A stretch of DNA of 64,000 nucleotides from Bifidobacterium santillanense (GTDB taxonomy: Bacteria > Actinomycetota > Actinomycetes > Actinomycetales > Bifidobacteriaceae): the NCBI RefSeq assembly GCF_018555385.1, contig NZ_JAFEJS010000010.1, positions 1 to 64,000 on the forward strand, read 5' to 3'. The stretch's first letter is position 1. Every line of letters begins with the position of its first letter. Under the pieces are notes generated by a model. It was not told the DNA's origin, made no database searches, and saw only the letters and a program-made list of their open reading frames with translations. Positions 15,502 to 24,351 of this stretch are shown here, piece after piece. A program made the translations under genes and the position numbers.

Positions 15502-17142
15502 TCACTCCGCCTTGAGCGTGGGTTTCCTGGTGCGCGAGCGGATGGCGGCGTTGACCGGCACCTCGTGCGGGCAGGGCAGCGAGAACACGTGCGCGGGGTT
15601 GTTGATGGCCGCGACCGGCACGCCGTCGGAGTCCTCGAGCCCACGCTCCGGCACGGTGTAGACGAGCGGCGCCTCGCCGGGCAGCAGGAACTCGACGAGC
15701 TGCCCGGGCTCGATCTTGTTGCGGCTCATGATCGTGACGCGGCCGCCGCGATCCGGGCTCCACGAGAGCACCTCGCCGACGACCATCCACGCGCGGAAGT
15801 AGGCGGAGCGGTCGGTGTTCTGCGTGACCTTGTGCTCGGGGTAGTAGAAGCCGGTGGAGTAGTCGCGGTGGGCGACCTTGTCGGGCTCCTCGAGGAGCCA
15901 GTCGGGCAGCGTGACGCGCTCGGCCGGACGGGTCTTGGCGTGGTGCCAGCCCTCGGGCAGGACCTCCTCGCGCGTGTTCGACTTGCGGCGGGCGGAGCGG
16001 GCCTTGTAGCTCAGCTCGTCGAGCTGGGCGCCGCCGGCGGAGCGGGCCGCGGCATCCTCGGTTGGGGTCTTGCCCGCGGTACCGTCCTCGGTCGTCACCG
16101 GGCCGGCGAATTCAAGGCCGACGTCGCCACCGGGAACCCCCGCGAACGCCTTGTCGGCGTCGCGTTCGATCGCGTCGGGGGCGGCGGCGATCGACTCGGC
16201 GTAGTCGGGGTCGCCCTCGCGGATCACGCGGTCGCGGAAGGGCTTGAGCACGGTGCCGTCGGCGTCCTCGAAACCGCGCTGGACCATGTACGCATTCACC
16301 GCGGTCTTGTACGCGTTGGTCATCGCGGCGATGTAGTACGCGGACTTGGAGCGGCCCTCGATCTTGAGGCTGGTTGCGCCCGAGTCGATGAGGTCATCGA
16401 TGTGCTCGAGCATGCACATGTCCTGCGAGTTGAACAGGTAGGCGCCCTCCTCGGTCTGCTCGATCGGGAAGTACTGCCCGGGCCGCTTCTCCTCGACGAT
16501 CGAGTACTTCCAGCGGCAGGGCTGGGCGCATTCGCCGTGGTTGCCGTCGCGGCCGGTCAGGTAGTTGGAGAACAGGCAGCGGCCGGAGAACGCCATGCAC
16601 ATCGCTCCGTGGACGAAGCATTCGATGTCCATGTCGTCGGGGATGCGGGCGCGGATGTCGCGCACGGCCTGCAGGTCCATCTCGCGCGCGAGCACGACGC
16701 GGCGGGCGCCGAACTCATAGAGGGCCTGCGCGGCGCCGTAGTTGGTGACGCCCGCCTGCGTGGAGACGTGCAGCTCGACGTCGGGGGCGATCTGGTGGGC
16801 CATCATCATCACGCCGATGTCGGTGACGATCATCGCGTCGATGCCGGTGTCCTTGAGCTGGCCGATGTAGTCGCGCATCGCCTCGACCTCGGCGTTGCGG
16901 GGCAGGACGTTCAGGGTCACGTAGACGCGCGATCCGCGTTCATGGGCGTAGCGGGCGCCCTCCTCGAAGTCCTCGAGGCTCAGGTTCCTCGGCGCGCTTC
17001 GCATACCGAAGGCCTTGCCGCCGCAGTACACGGCGTCCGCGCCGTAGTCGACGGCCGTCTTCAAGCCCCTGAGGTTGCCGGCCGGGGCGAGCACCTCGGG
17101 CTTGCGGCGCATGTGCAGATTCGTCGTCATATCCTCGTTCAT
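15502..17142 (-). CDS. U32-family protein, RlhA/TrhP-like
   Basis: The 546-residue protein starts with the U32 opening PEVLAPAGNLRGLKTAVDYG and contains the family signature around residues 180-215: ECFVHGAMCMAFSGRCLFSN, then GRDGNHGECAQPCRW, which supplies four Cys. U32 proteins include E. coli RlhA and TrhP, which hydroxylate a 23S rRNA or tRNA base using prephenate-derived chemistry; older annotation calls them collagenase-like peptidases. A charged, low-conservation linker (about 315-400) separates the catalytic part from a C-terminal beta-rich domain ending near PLVYTVPE. The start at MNEDMTTN is likely; the inner ATG at 17130 is an alternative with a GAGGA just ahead of it. Confidence 0.82.
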   Translation of the reverse strand: MNEDMTTNLHMRRKPEVLAPAGNLRGLKTAVDYGADAVYCGGKAFGMRSAPRNLSLEDFEEGARYAHERGSRVYVTLNVLPRNAEVEAMRDYIGQLKDTGIDAMIVTDIGVMMMAHQIAPDVELHVSTQAGVTNYGAAQALYEFGARRVVLAREMDLQAVRDIRARIPDDMDIECFVHGAMCMAFSGRCLFSNYLTGRDGNHGECAQPCRWKYSIVEEKRPGQYFPIEQTEEGAYLFNSQDMCMLEHIDDLIDSGATSLKIEGRSKSAYYIAAMTNAYKTAVNAYMVQRGFEDADGTVLKPFRDRVIREGDPDYAESIAAAPDAIERDADKAFAGVPGGDVGLEFAGPVTTEDGTAGKTPTEDAAARSAGGAQLDELSYKARSARRKSNTREEVLPEGWHHAKTRPAERVTLPDWLLEEPDKVAHRDYSTGFYYPEHKVTQNTDRSAYFRAWMVVGEVLSWSPDRGGRVTIMSRNKIEPGQLVEFLLPGEAPLVYTVPERGLEDSDGVPVAAINNPAHVFSLPCPHEVPVNAAIRSRTRKPTLKAE

Positions 17143-17177
17143 CACCCCAACAGTGTAGCGAGAGTCATATCCCCTCA

Positions 17178-17292
17178 CTCCGCGCGAAAGTTTTGCGCTA
17201 CGGGCCCGTCACGCGCAAGAAAATCGCGCGGAGAACGCTTCGGCGTGAATTGTTTGCGCGAAACGGGGTTCAAGCGCAAATAATTCGCGCCG
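17178..17292. repeat. Two adjacent imperfect palindromes of a GCGCAA/TTGCGC repeat
   Basis: 17178-17233 pairs CTCCGCGCGA...TTGCGC with GCGCAA...TCGCGCGGAG. 17241-17292 pairs CGGCGTGAATTGTTTGCGC with GCGCAAATAATTCGCGCCG (two mismatches). The units are 52-56 bp long and 7 bp apart, and fill the gap between the U32 gene start and the LysE gene stop. They resemble the 45-bp family in layout but not in sequence. Confidence 0.65.
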
Positions 17293-17313
17293 AGAAGGGG
17301 AGGAACGGAGGGG

Positions 17314-18000
17314 TCAGAGCACGGCGAGGGCGAAGTCGACGAGGAGCTTGACGCCGTAGAGGGTGATGACGCCGCCGCACACTCGGTTGAGGACGTCGAT
17401 GACCTTCGGGCTGAACCTGTGGGCGAACGCGTTGACGACGAGCGTGACGCCGAGGAACCACAGCACGGACGCGGTCTCGACGCCGGTGATGAACGGCGTG
17501 GTCTGGCCGGCGTTGAGCGTCGCGGCGAAGGCGCCGAGCATCAGCGTGCCGTCGATGATGGCCTGCGGGTTGAACCAGGTGACCGCGCACGCGGTGCCGA
17601 TCGTGTCGAGCAGGCCACGCATGCCGAGGTGCTTGGCGGGGGCCGCGGCGGCGCCGGCCCCTGTGGTCGGAGCTGCGGTTACCTGCGCTGCCCGTCCGCT
17701 CTCGTCGCCCTTCGCGGCCTTGCGCTTCGGCAGGACCAGGCCCATGCCGATGCGCACGACGACCAGACCGCCCAGGCCCAGCACGATGGTCTCGAGCCAC
17801 GGGTGGGACTGCATCAGCGCGCCCACGCCGAAGAAGCAGGACAGCGACAGCGCCATGTCGAAGCAGATGACGATGAGCGCGGTGATCAGCGCGTTGCGAC
17901 GCGTGCGCGTCAGCGCCGAGTTGATGACGAACAGATTCTGCATGCCGATCGGCGCGATGTACGCGAGCCCCATCGTCAGTCCCTGGATATACAGACCCAT
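17314..18000 (-). CDS. LysE/ArgO-family amino acid exporter
   Basis: The 228-residue membrane protein carries the LysE-family N-terminus GLAYIAPIGMQNLFVINSAL and the second repeat AVTWFNPQAIIDGTLMLGA, with about six hydrophobic segments and a 30-residue Ala-rich cytoplasmic loop (residues 108-135). The family exports basic or other amino acids when they accumulate. ATG at 18000 is preceded by GGGAAGAACGGTC; the longer upstream frame would run into an operator palindrome. It diverges from a MocR-type regulator, a pairing seen for exporters controlled by PLP-binding regulators. The amino acid exported is not evident. Confidence 0.85.
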   Translation of the reverse strand: MGLYIQGLTMGLAYIAPIGMQNLFVINSALTRTRRNALITALIVICFDMALSLSCFFGVGALMQSHPWLETIVLGLGGLVVVRIGMGLVLPKRKAAKGDESGRAAQVTAAPTTGAGAAAAPAKHLGMRGLLDTIGTACAVTWFNPQAIIDGTLMLGAFAATLNAGQTTPFITGVETASVLWFLGVTLVVNAFAHRFSPKVIDVLNRVCGGVITLYGVKLLVDFALAVL

Positions 18001-18027
18001 GACCGTTCTTCCCTCACACGTTCCATG

Positions 18028-18174
18028 TTTGGTTGGGTAATACCCACCCAACCAAAACCAGCCAAATCACATTCAACTGGATTTCCTCACACGGACCACG
18101 ATTCCCGTAATCCGCTTCATTCCAATGCCGTTGTCATATAGTACGCATCGGATTACACTTGGCAACCAGCCAAG
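18028..18174. promoter_or_regulatory. Divergent control region with two palindromes (putative MocR operators)
   Basis: TTTGGTTGGGT-N7-ACCCAACCAAA at 18028-18056 is a perfect 11-bp-arm dyad immediately upstream of the exporter. CTTGGC-N5-GCCAAG at 18158-18174 and scattered CCAACC half-sites lie closer to the regulator. Both fall in the 317-bp gap between the two divergent genes, which otherwise shows no gene. Confidence 0.55.
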
Positions 18175-18317
18175 AACGGCGGAAAACAACCAACCAAATA
18201 CGCCCTGATGGATGGCCGCCGCATTCCTCTCGATCCGCGACCGCAACAGGCCCCTCATGCGGAGGCCGCCGGCGGGACACCCGAGGAAAGCCGCGACGTC
18301 AACGAAAGGAACAGCAC

Positions 18318-19883
18318 ATGGCACGCAGCGCGCCGCTCGACATCGACTGGAGACCGGACCGCACGGCGGACAAGCCGGTCACCGATCAGATCGTCGACTT
18401 CATGTGCGCGCGCATCTCGTCGGGCGCGTGGCCGATCGGCTCGCGCCTTCCCAGCCAGCGCGCGATGGCCGAACGCTTCGGCGTGAACCGGTCGACCGTC
18501 ATCGCCGCGATCGAGGAACTCGCCGACTACGGCATCGTCGAGGGGCGGCACGGCGCCGGCACACGCATCGTGAGCAACACGTGGTCGCTGATGCTGCCCG
18601 GCGCGCCCGACTGGGCCGACTATGTCTCGTCGGGCTTCTTCAAGGCGAACAACGCCACGATCCAGGCGATCAACCGTCTGGAGTTCGACCATACGAAGAC
18701 GCGCATCGGCACCGGCGAGATCGACCCGCGCCTCTTCCCGCGCGACATGTGGCGGCGCGTGGCGCGCGAGGCCGCCGACGAGATCGACTCGCTCGGCTAC
18801 CCGCCGCCGGAGGGTCTGGACGTGCTGCGCGCGGCGATCGCCGAGCACATGGGCACGTGGGGCGTGGACTGCCGGCCCGAGCAGGTGCTCGTCTCCTCGG
18901 GCGCGCTGCAGGGGCTGCAGATGATCTCGGTGAGCCTCTTGTCGGCGGGCTCGACCGTCTACGCGGAGGCGCCGAGCTACATCAAGTCGCTGCAGGTGTT
19001 CCAGTCAGCCGGCATGCGGCTCGCCGGAGTGACTATGGACGCGGACGGCCTCGACGTGCGCGCGCTGGACCGTCTGCTGGGCGGCGACGCCGCGATCACC
19101 TCGCCATCGGACTCGCCGGGCTCGCCGGAAGCGCCGGCACCGTCCGTCGACGCCGCGCCGGTCGGCCACGCGGCGAGCGCATACGGGCGCGCCCGCGAGC
19201 GCGTGGCCGGGTCGGTGCTGTACACGATTCCGACGAACCACAATCCCACGGGACTGACGATGCCTCAGGCGCGTCGCCGTGCGCTCATCGAGGCGTGCGT
19301 GAGGAACCGTCTGCCGATCATCGAGGACTGCGCGTATCAGGACCTCATCTTCGAGGGCGCGGCGCCGAAGTCGCTCAAGCATTTCGACGACAACGGCATG
19401 GTCATCACACTCGGCAGCGCGTCGAAGGCGCTCGCCCCGGGGCTGCGCATCGGCTGGATCGTCGCGGACGAGCGCATCGTCCACCGTCTCGCGGACGTGA
19501 AGATGCAGATGGACTACGGCGCGAGTGCGCTCAGCCAGTGGGTGTTCGCCCGCTTCCTCACGAGCGGGCTGTACGCCGAATACCTGGAGTCGCTGCGCGC
19601 GGAGCTCCGGCGCCGGCGCGACGCGGCGCTCGAGACGCTGGATCGTGTGTTCGCCGGTCGCGCGCAGTGGAACACGCCCCGCGGCGGCTTCTACATCTGG
19701 CTCACGTTCGACGAGCCGGTGCGCATGGGCCGTCTGTTCCAGAAGGCGATCGAACGCGGGGTGCTGCTCAACCCCGGCGACATCTACGATTTCGAGGGCG
19801 ACAACGCGCTGCGCCTGAGCTATGCGTACACCACGCCCGAGGAGTTCGCGGCCGCCGCCGCGACGCTCGCCGAACTGGTGTGA
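18318..19883 (+). CDS. MocR-type regulator: GntR winged helix fused to class I aminotransferase fold
   Basis: The 521-residue protein has an N-terminal GntR winged helix (about residues 20-90: DQIVDFMCARISSGAWPIGS, LPSQRAMAERFGVNRSTV) and a C-terminal fold type I aminotransferase domain with the PLP lysine in TLGSASKALAPGLRIGW and TNHNPTGLTM. A Pro/Ala/Ser-rich loop of about 35 residues (near 260-295) interrupts the aminotransferase domain. MocR proteins use PLP or its amino-acid aldimine as effector. The ATG follows GAAAGGAACAGCAC. It is divergent from the LysE exporter, its likely target. Confidence 0.88.
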   Translation: MARSAPLDIDWRPDRTADKPVTDQIVDFMCARISSGAWPIGSRLPSQRAMAERFGVNRSTVIAAIEELADYGIVEGRHGAGTRIVSNTWSLMLPGAPDWADYVSSGFFKANNATIQAINRLEFDHTKTRIGTGEIDPRLFPRDMWRRVAREAADEIDSLGYPPPEGLDVLRAAIAEHMGTWGVDCRPEQVLVSSGALQGLQMISVSLLSAGSTVYAEAPSYIKSLQVFQSAGMRLAGVTMDADGLDVRALDRLLGGDAAITSPSDSPGSPEAPAPSVDAAPVGHAASAYGRARERVAGSVLYTIPTNHNPTGLTMPQARRRALIEACVRNRLPIIEDCAYQDLIFEGAAPKSLKHFDDNGMVITLGSASKALAPGLRIGWIVADERIVHRLADVKMQMDYGASALSQWVFARFLTSGLYAEYLESLRAELRRRRDAALETLDRVFAGRAQWNTPRGGFYIWLTFDEPVRMGRLFQKAIERGVLLNPGDIYDFEGDNALRLSYAYTTPEEFAAAAATLAELV

Positions 19884-19963
19884 CGCGCCGCGCATGACGC
19901 CGGCGACCGCCCCGTGACGACGATGCGCCGCCCCATACGGGAACGGCGCATCATGCGTGGATG

Positions 19964-20077
19964 AGGGAATCAGCCGAGCTTGGCGGGCCGAGCCCGTCAA
20001 CCGATGGTCCGGTGGACCGTCGGTAGGCGAGGCCGAACGGCGACAGCCGTGAGGCAGGGAATCAGCCGAGCTTGGCG
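19964..20077. repeat. 22-bp direct repeat copying the 3' end of the aldo/keto reductase gene
   Basis: AGGGAATCAGCCGAGCTTGG(CG) occurs identically at 19964-19985 and 20056-20077. The second copy encodes the reductase C-terminus AKLG and stop. The stretch between also holds the imperfect palindrome ACCGatGGTCCG/GGACCgtCGGT. It looks like a small tandem duplication or a deletion/insertion footprint. Confidence 0.7.
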
Positions 20078-20928
20078 AGGTCCTCCTCGGAGAGCTCGAG
20101 CTGGTCGGCCTTGAGGGAGTCGAGGATCGTCTCGGGGCGGTGGGCGCCGGGGATGACGAACATGTGGTCGCCCTTGGCGAGCTCCCACGCGAGCACGACC
20201 TGCTGGTAGCTCACGCCGTGGGCGGCCGCGACTTCGCGGAACGGGTCGAATTTCGACTCGTCGTACGGGTGGCGGTAGCCGCCGAGCGGGCTCCAGCACA
20301 CGAACGCGAGGCCGAGCTTGGCGCAGTAGTCGAGCGTGTCCTGCGTCTCGAGGTGGATCGGCGAGTACTGGTTCTGTACGGCGACGAGCTTGTCGCCCAG
20401 GATCGAGCGGGCGATGTCGATCTGCTCGATGGACGCGTTGGAGACGCCGGCCACGCGGGCCACGCCCTCGTCGACGAGCTGCTTCAGGGCCTCGATGGAC
20501 TCGTTGTACGGCACCTCCGGGTCGTGGCGGTGCAGGTACAGCAGGTCGATGGTGTCGACGCCGAGCGCCAGCGCGGACTGCTTGCCGTACTCGATGAGGT
20601 GCTCGGGCTTGCCGTCGCGCGGCCACAGCGGCTCGCCGTGCTCGCCCCAGACGCGGCGCAGGCCGATCTTCGTGGCGACCGTGACCTCGTCCTTCGGTCC
20701 CTTCCAGGTGGCGAGCGCCTCGCGCACCAGCTTCTCGCCGGTCTGCTCCTCCTCGCCCGGCGTGTAGTAGGCCCACGCGGTGTCGATGTGGCGGCAGCCG
20801 GCGTCGAGCGAGGCATGCAGCGTCTCGATGCCGACGTCGTGGCCCCGGTTGTTCTCGATGGTCAGCGGCATCTCGCCGTGGCCGATGGCGGTGGTGGAGA
20901 ATGGTCCCAGATTGCGATACAGCGCCAT
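20062..20928 (-). CDS. Aldo/keto reductase
   Basis: The 288-residue protein is an NAD(P)H-dependent aldo/keto reductase with a TIM-barrel fold. Catalytic tetrad candidates are D49 and Tyr54/55 in HIDTAWAYY, Lys in VATKIG and His in YLHRHDP; FVIPGAHRPETILDSL near the C-terminus is the cofactor-phosphate region. Length is slightly short for the family but complete. AAGGGAGCAGCC precedes the ATG. It lies 69 bp after the DUF2207 gene stop on the same strand and could be read through from it, but no functional link is apparent. Physiological substrate unknown. Confidence 0.85.
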   Translation of the reverse strand: MALYRNLGPFSTTAIGHGEMPLTIENNRGHDVGIETLHASLDAGCRHIDTAWAYYTPGEEEQTGEKLVREALATWKGPKDEVTVATKIGLRRVWGEHGEPLWPRDGKPEHLIEYGKQSALALGVDTIDLLYLHRHDPEVPYNESIEALKQLVDEGVARVAGVSNASIEQIDIARSILGDKLVAVQNQYSPIHLETQDTLDYCAKLGLAFVCWSPLGGYRHPYDESKFDPFREVAAAHGVSYQQVVLAWELAKGDHMFVIPGAHRPETILDSLKADQLELSEEDLAKLG

Positions 20929-20997
20929 GGCTGCTCCCTTCGTTGGTTGGTGTTCGTTGTTCAGTGTAGTCCCGCCGGCCGGGCGTCCCCCGCCCGG

Positions 20998-23316
20998 TCA
21001 GCGGGCGCCGCCGCCACCACCGCCGGATCCGCCGCCGCCACCGCCGAAGCTGCCGCCTCCGCCGCCGAACGAACCGCCGCCTCCGGAGGAGGACGAGGAC
21101 GGGGCCGCAGCCGAGATCGTCGAGGAGACGGAGGCGAAGCCCGCGCTGATCTGCGAGCCGATGTCGCCGAATCCCGCCGCGAACGTGTCGCCGCCGAACG
21201 GCAGGTCCCCCGGAGTCGGCCCGCCGCCCGCGGCGCCGGCCCCGGCGGACGCGCCCAGCGCCGACGACGTGCCGTAGTCGGACGACGAGTACCGGCCGTA
21301 CGCGTACGGACGGTACGTCCAGTACCACAGCGTGCCGGGGCCGTGCGAGTCGAGCCATTCGGGGTCGGCGACCTGCGGGTAGGCGCGGGCGAGCTGCGCG
21401 ACCGCCTCGCGCGAGATGCCAAACGCGGCCGCGTAGACCATGTACCAGTCCCACAGCGCGAGGTCGGGCACCCCGCGGTCGGCGAAGTCGGAGAAGTCCT
21501 CCATATAGCGCTTGAGTCCGAGGCAGCGGCCGAGGTACTCCTGTCCGGCGGGCGTGGGCGCGACCGGCGCGCCGGCCGCCGAGCAGAACAGGCCGACCGC
21601 GTAGATCGGCAGCCCGACGCACACCATCAGCGCGAGGTTGCCGATGACCGAGTTGAACACGAGCGCGAGGAGTCCCGTCGCGATGGCGAGTCCCGCGGGC
21701 ACGCCGTAGCTCGCGCCCCGGCGTCTGGTGGCGCCGAGCAGCGCGAACTCGTTGCTCGCGGCGGTGCGGAACCGGCCGATCCACTCGTAGCCGTCCCGCC
21801 AGTCCTTGCACGCCATGCGCATCCGGCGGAAGTCGAACACCGGCCCGCCGACGCGCCGCGAGATGGCGATGAGCAGGTCGAGGCAGGCGGATTCGGACTG
21901 GCTCAGTCCCAGCGCCGCGCGGGCCTCGCGTCCGGCGAGGCTGCCCGAATCCTCGCCGTGCGCGAGCGCGGCGGGCAGGATCACGATGGTGTTGGTCGAC
22001 TTCGCGTCGGCGAGCCGGCCCGCGTCCGCGCCGACCATGCGCGCGATGCCGACCGGGTCGGCGCGGCTCATGTCGATGCCGCGGTACAGGTCCGCCGAGC
22101 CGGGGTAGATCGCGATGGCCTTCTTGACGGCGAGGGACAGCACGGTCGAGGCGAGCGAGCGGTCGTTGAGCCCGCCCCGCACGGAGTCGTCGACCACGCC
22201 GATCAGGCGCGCGGCCGAATCGGGGCTGACGCCGGGCTCGTCGCGCCAGTATTCGATGCCGCCGGTGTAGCGGGCGGCCTTGTTGGAGCGGATCACGGCG
22301 ATGATCGCCCACGCGGCGAACAGCGCGCCGAGCAGCGTGGTGATGATCCAGACGGCGAGCGTGATGCGCGCGGCGGTGCGTCGGCTGTCCGCCCACGCCT
22401 GTTCCTTCGCGGTCTCGGTCGCGGTCAGCGACGGCAGCCGGTCGCCCGCGCCGGTGCGCGCCACGTCGCCGGCGTACGCCGAATCGTAGGCGGCGACGAC
22501 GTCGACGTACCTGCCGACCTTCACGTCGTTGAGGGAGAAGCGGATGGCGCCGTCGGACGTGCGCGCGATCTCGCCGTTCGATTCGGAGTGCAGCCACGTG
22601 CGGACGTCGCGCTCTTTGACGCCGTCGGGGAAGCGCACGACGCCGGCGACGCTTCCGGCGGGCAGCTGGTTGGTCGTGCCGATCGGCTCCCACATGAACG
22701 TGGTGACGTCGTCGTACTTCGTGGCGACGTCGTGCATCACGTACGACACTTCGAAGCGCATGCTGTCCGCGCTCGTGGTGACGGGGATGTTCCAGCCGAG
22801 TTCGACGGTCCTCGTGTCCGAATACCCGGAGGGGTCCCCGGTCCCGACGGACAGACCCCCGCTCGCGGGGTCGTACGGCTGCGGATCGGTGTCGGAGAGG
22901 GTGACGTCGGCGATGTACCAGTGGTTCGCGTAGTCGCTGTTCCAGCTGGTATCGCCCACACCGTCCGGATTCCTCGGCTCGGTGCGCGTGTACGCCCGGC
23001 CGGTGTCGAGGTTCCTGACGCGGATGTCGGTGATGTTGGTGAGGTTGCCCGGATTGAGCGTGTACTGCCAGTACAGCTGGCGGTACGGCTTGACGTTGCC
23101 GTCGTCGTCCTCGCGACGCTTGAGCCTGTAGTCGATGCTCTGCGTGACCTTCAGGTCGCCGTCGGGGGTGGCGGTCGCCTCGTAGTCGATGGACCGGTAG
23201 CTCGCGTCGGCCGGGACGCCTCCCGCCGCGAGGCCCATCGGCAGGACGCCGATCAGCGTGAGGAGCGCGACGATCACCGTGACGATTACGGCGCGGACGA
23301 TGCGTTTGCGGGACAT
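20998..23316 (-). CDS. DUF2207 membrane protein with Gly-rich C-terminus
   Basis: The 772-residue protein has a membrane-anchored N-terminus (residues about 7-31), a large extracytoplasmic DUF2207 region (SYRSIDYEATATPDGDLKVT onward), a central transmembrane segment near 340-365, a further hydrophobic pair near 540-585 and a cytosolic-looking C-terminal part that ends in runs of Gly with Ser and Phe. The last 140 residues resemble the low-complexity tails seen in other DUF2207 proteins. It starts 31 bp after lemA, forming a two-gene unit; LemA and DUF2207 genes are commonly paired. Function of the pair is not established; a role in envelope biology is inferred. Confidence 0.82.
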   Translation of the reverse strand: MSRKRIVRAVIVTVIVALLTLIGVLPMGLAAGGVPADASYRSIDYEATATPDGDLKVTQSIDYRLKRREDDDGNVKPYRQLYWQYTLNPGNLTNITDIRVRNLDTGRAYTRTEPRNPDGVGDTSWNSDYANHWYIADVTLSDTDPQPYDPASGGLSVGTGDPSGYSDTRTVELGWNIPVTTSADSMRFEVSYVMHDVATKYDDVTTFMWEPIGTTNQLPAGSVAGVVRFPDGVKERDVRTWLHSESNGEIARTSDGAIRFSLNDVKVGRYVDVVAAYDSAYAGDVARTGAGDRLPSLTATETAKEQAWADSRRTAARITLAVWIITTLLGALFAAWAIIAVIRSNKAARYTGGIEYWRDEPGVSPDSAARLIGVVDDSVRGGLNDRSLASTVLSLAVKKAIAIYPGSADLYRGIDMSRADPVGIARMVGADAGRLADAKSTNTIVILPAALAHGEDSGSLAGREARAALGLSQSESACLDLLIAISRRVGGPVFDFRRMRMACKDWRDGYEWIGRFRTAASNEFALLGATRRRGASYGVPAGLAIATGLLALVFNSVIGNLALMVCVGLPIYAVGLFCSAAGAPVAPTPAGQEYLGRCLGLKRYMEDFSDFADRGVPDLALWDWYMVYAAAFGISREAVAQLARAYPQVADPEWLDSHGPGTLWYWTYRPYAYGRYSSSDYGTSSALGASAGAGAAGGGPTPGDLPFGGDTFAAGFGDIGSQISAGFASVSSTISAAAPSSSSSGGGGSFGGGGGSFGGGGGGSGGGGGGAR

Positions 23317-23347
23317 GGTTCAGGTCCTTCGGTCCGGAGCCCGGGGC

Positions 23348-23935
23348 TCAGAACTTCACCTGCGGCACGGCGCGGGAGGCCTCGTCGGCCTGGAAGTACT
23401 GCGCCTGCGTGAAGTGGAACAGGTTCGCGATGATGTTGCTCGGCACCGTCTCGATCTTCGTGTTGTACTTCATGACGACGTCGTTGTAGAACTGGCGCGC
23501 GTACGCGATCCGCTGCTCGAGGTCCTTGAGCTGGTTCTGCAGGCCGAGGAAGTTCTGGTTGGCCTGCAGCTGCGGATACGCCTCGGCGGTGGCGGTGAGG
23601 TTCATCAGCGCGTGCGTGAGCTGGTTCTCGGCCGCGGCGCGCTGGGCGAGCGTCGCATGCGGGTCGGCGGCCAGCTGCACGGCGCCGGCACGCGCGGCGG
23701 TCACCTGCGTGAGCACCTCGTTCTCATGCGTCGCGTAGCCCTTGACGGTTTCGACGAGATTCGGGATCAGGTCGGCGCGCTGCTTCAGCTGCACGTCGAT
23801 CTGCGCCCATCCGTTCCCCACGCGGTTGCGCAGCGTGACGAGCCCGTTGTACGCGCCGATGGCCCATACGACGAGCACGACCGCGATCACCAGCGGCACG
23901 ACGACCAGCAGCAGCAAGATGGCATCCATGTTCAT
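23348..23935 (-). CDS. lemA: LemA family protein
   Basis: The 195-residue protein has one N-terminal transmembrane helix (residues about 5-27), followed by the LemA helical domain: [38 protein letters not shown], and the C-terminal [12 protein letters not shown]. The ATG at 23935 has AAGGAAGGGG in front; a second ATG two codons later is also possible. It is the first gene of the lemA-DUF2207 unit. LemA proteins are membrane anchored with a cytoplasmic or extracytoplasmic helical bundle and no known catalytic activity. Confidence 0.9.
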   Translation of the reverse strand: MNMDAILLLLVVVPLVIAVVLVVWAIGAYNGLVTLRNRVGNGWAQIDVQLKQRADLIPNLVETVKGYATHENEVLTQVTAARAGAVQLAADPHATLAQRAAAENQLTHALMNLTATAEAYPQLQANQNFLGLQNQLKDLEQRIAYARQFYNDVVMKYNTKIETVPSNIIANLFHFTQAQYFQADEASRAVPQVKF

Positions 23936-24006
23936 CCCCTTCCTTGGAGCACTGCCCCCATTCTCCCACATGATTCGGTTGTTCGGTAGACCGGCGGCCG
24001 GCGACC

Positions 24007-24093
24007 GCGGAGGATCGGGCAATCCTGTTCCCGACACGCTCAAGGCCGCTCGGCCAAGCCTACGGTCGGGAACAGGATTGCCCGATCCCCCGC
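24007..24093 (+). repeat. Long hairpin element, copy 1 (28-nt arms, 31-nt conserved loop)
   Basis: Arms 24007-24034 and 24066-24093 pair at 27 of 28 positions. The loop 24035-24065 begins CACGCTC, contains GGCCGCTCGGCC and ends CCTACGG; it is identical to the loop of the copy at 55575-55661, though the arms differ. It lies upstream of lemA, facing copy 2. Confidence 0.85.
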
Positions 24094-24129
24094 TCCTTAC
24101 GACCATCCGTTGCTTCCGTACGGAACGGA

Positions 24130-24217
24130 GCGGGGAATCGCCGTATTCCGTTTGGGACCGTAGGACTTGGCCGAGCGGCCCGGAGCGTGTCCCGAAGGGA
24201 ATACGGCGATTCCCCGC
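24130..24217 (-). repeat. Long hairpin element, copy 2 (inverted orientation)
   Basis: Arms 24130-24157 and 24190-24217 pair at 26 of 28 positions (one of the two exceptions is a possible G-U pair). The 32-nt loop, read on the minus strand, begins CACGCTCCGG and ends GTCCTACGG, identical to the loop at 51176-51207. Together with copy 1 it fills most of the 416-bp gap between lemA and the Cys/Met PLP gene; about 130 bp of ordinary leader follow. Confidence 0.85.
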
Positions 24218-24351
24218 GGCCACCCACGAAGCGGAGCGTCAACCCCCGTATTCGGTTCTGCCTATGGACGGCTATCAAAGGGCGGAATCACGCGGTTCCG
24301 GACGTTTCGGCGTCACGTGCGCACGAAACGTCGCGGTGACAGACTGAAGGC

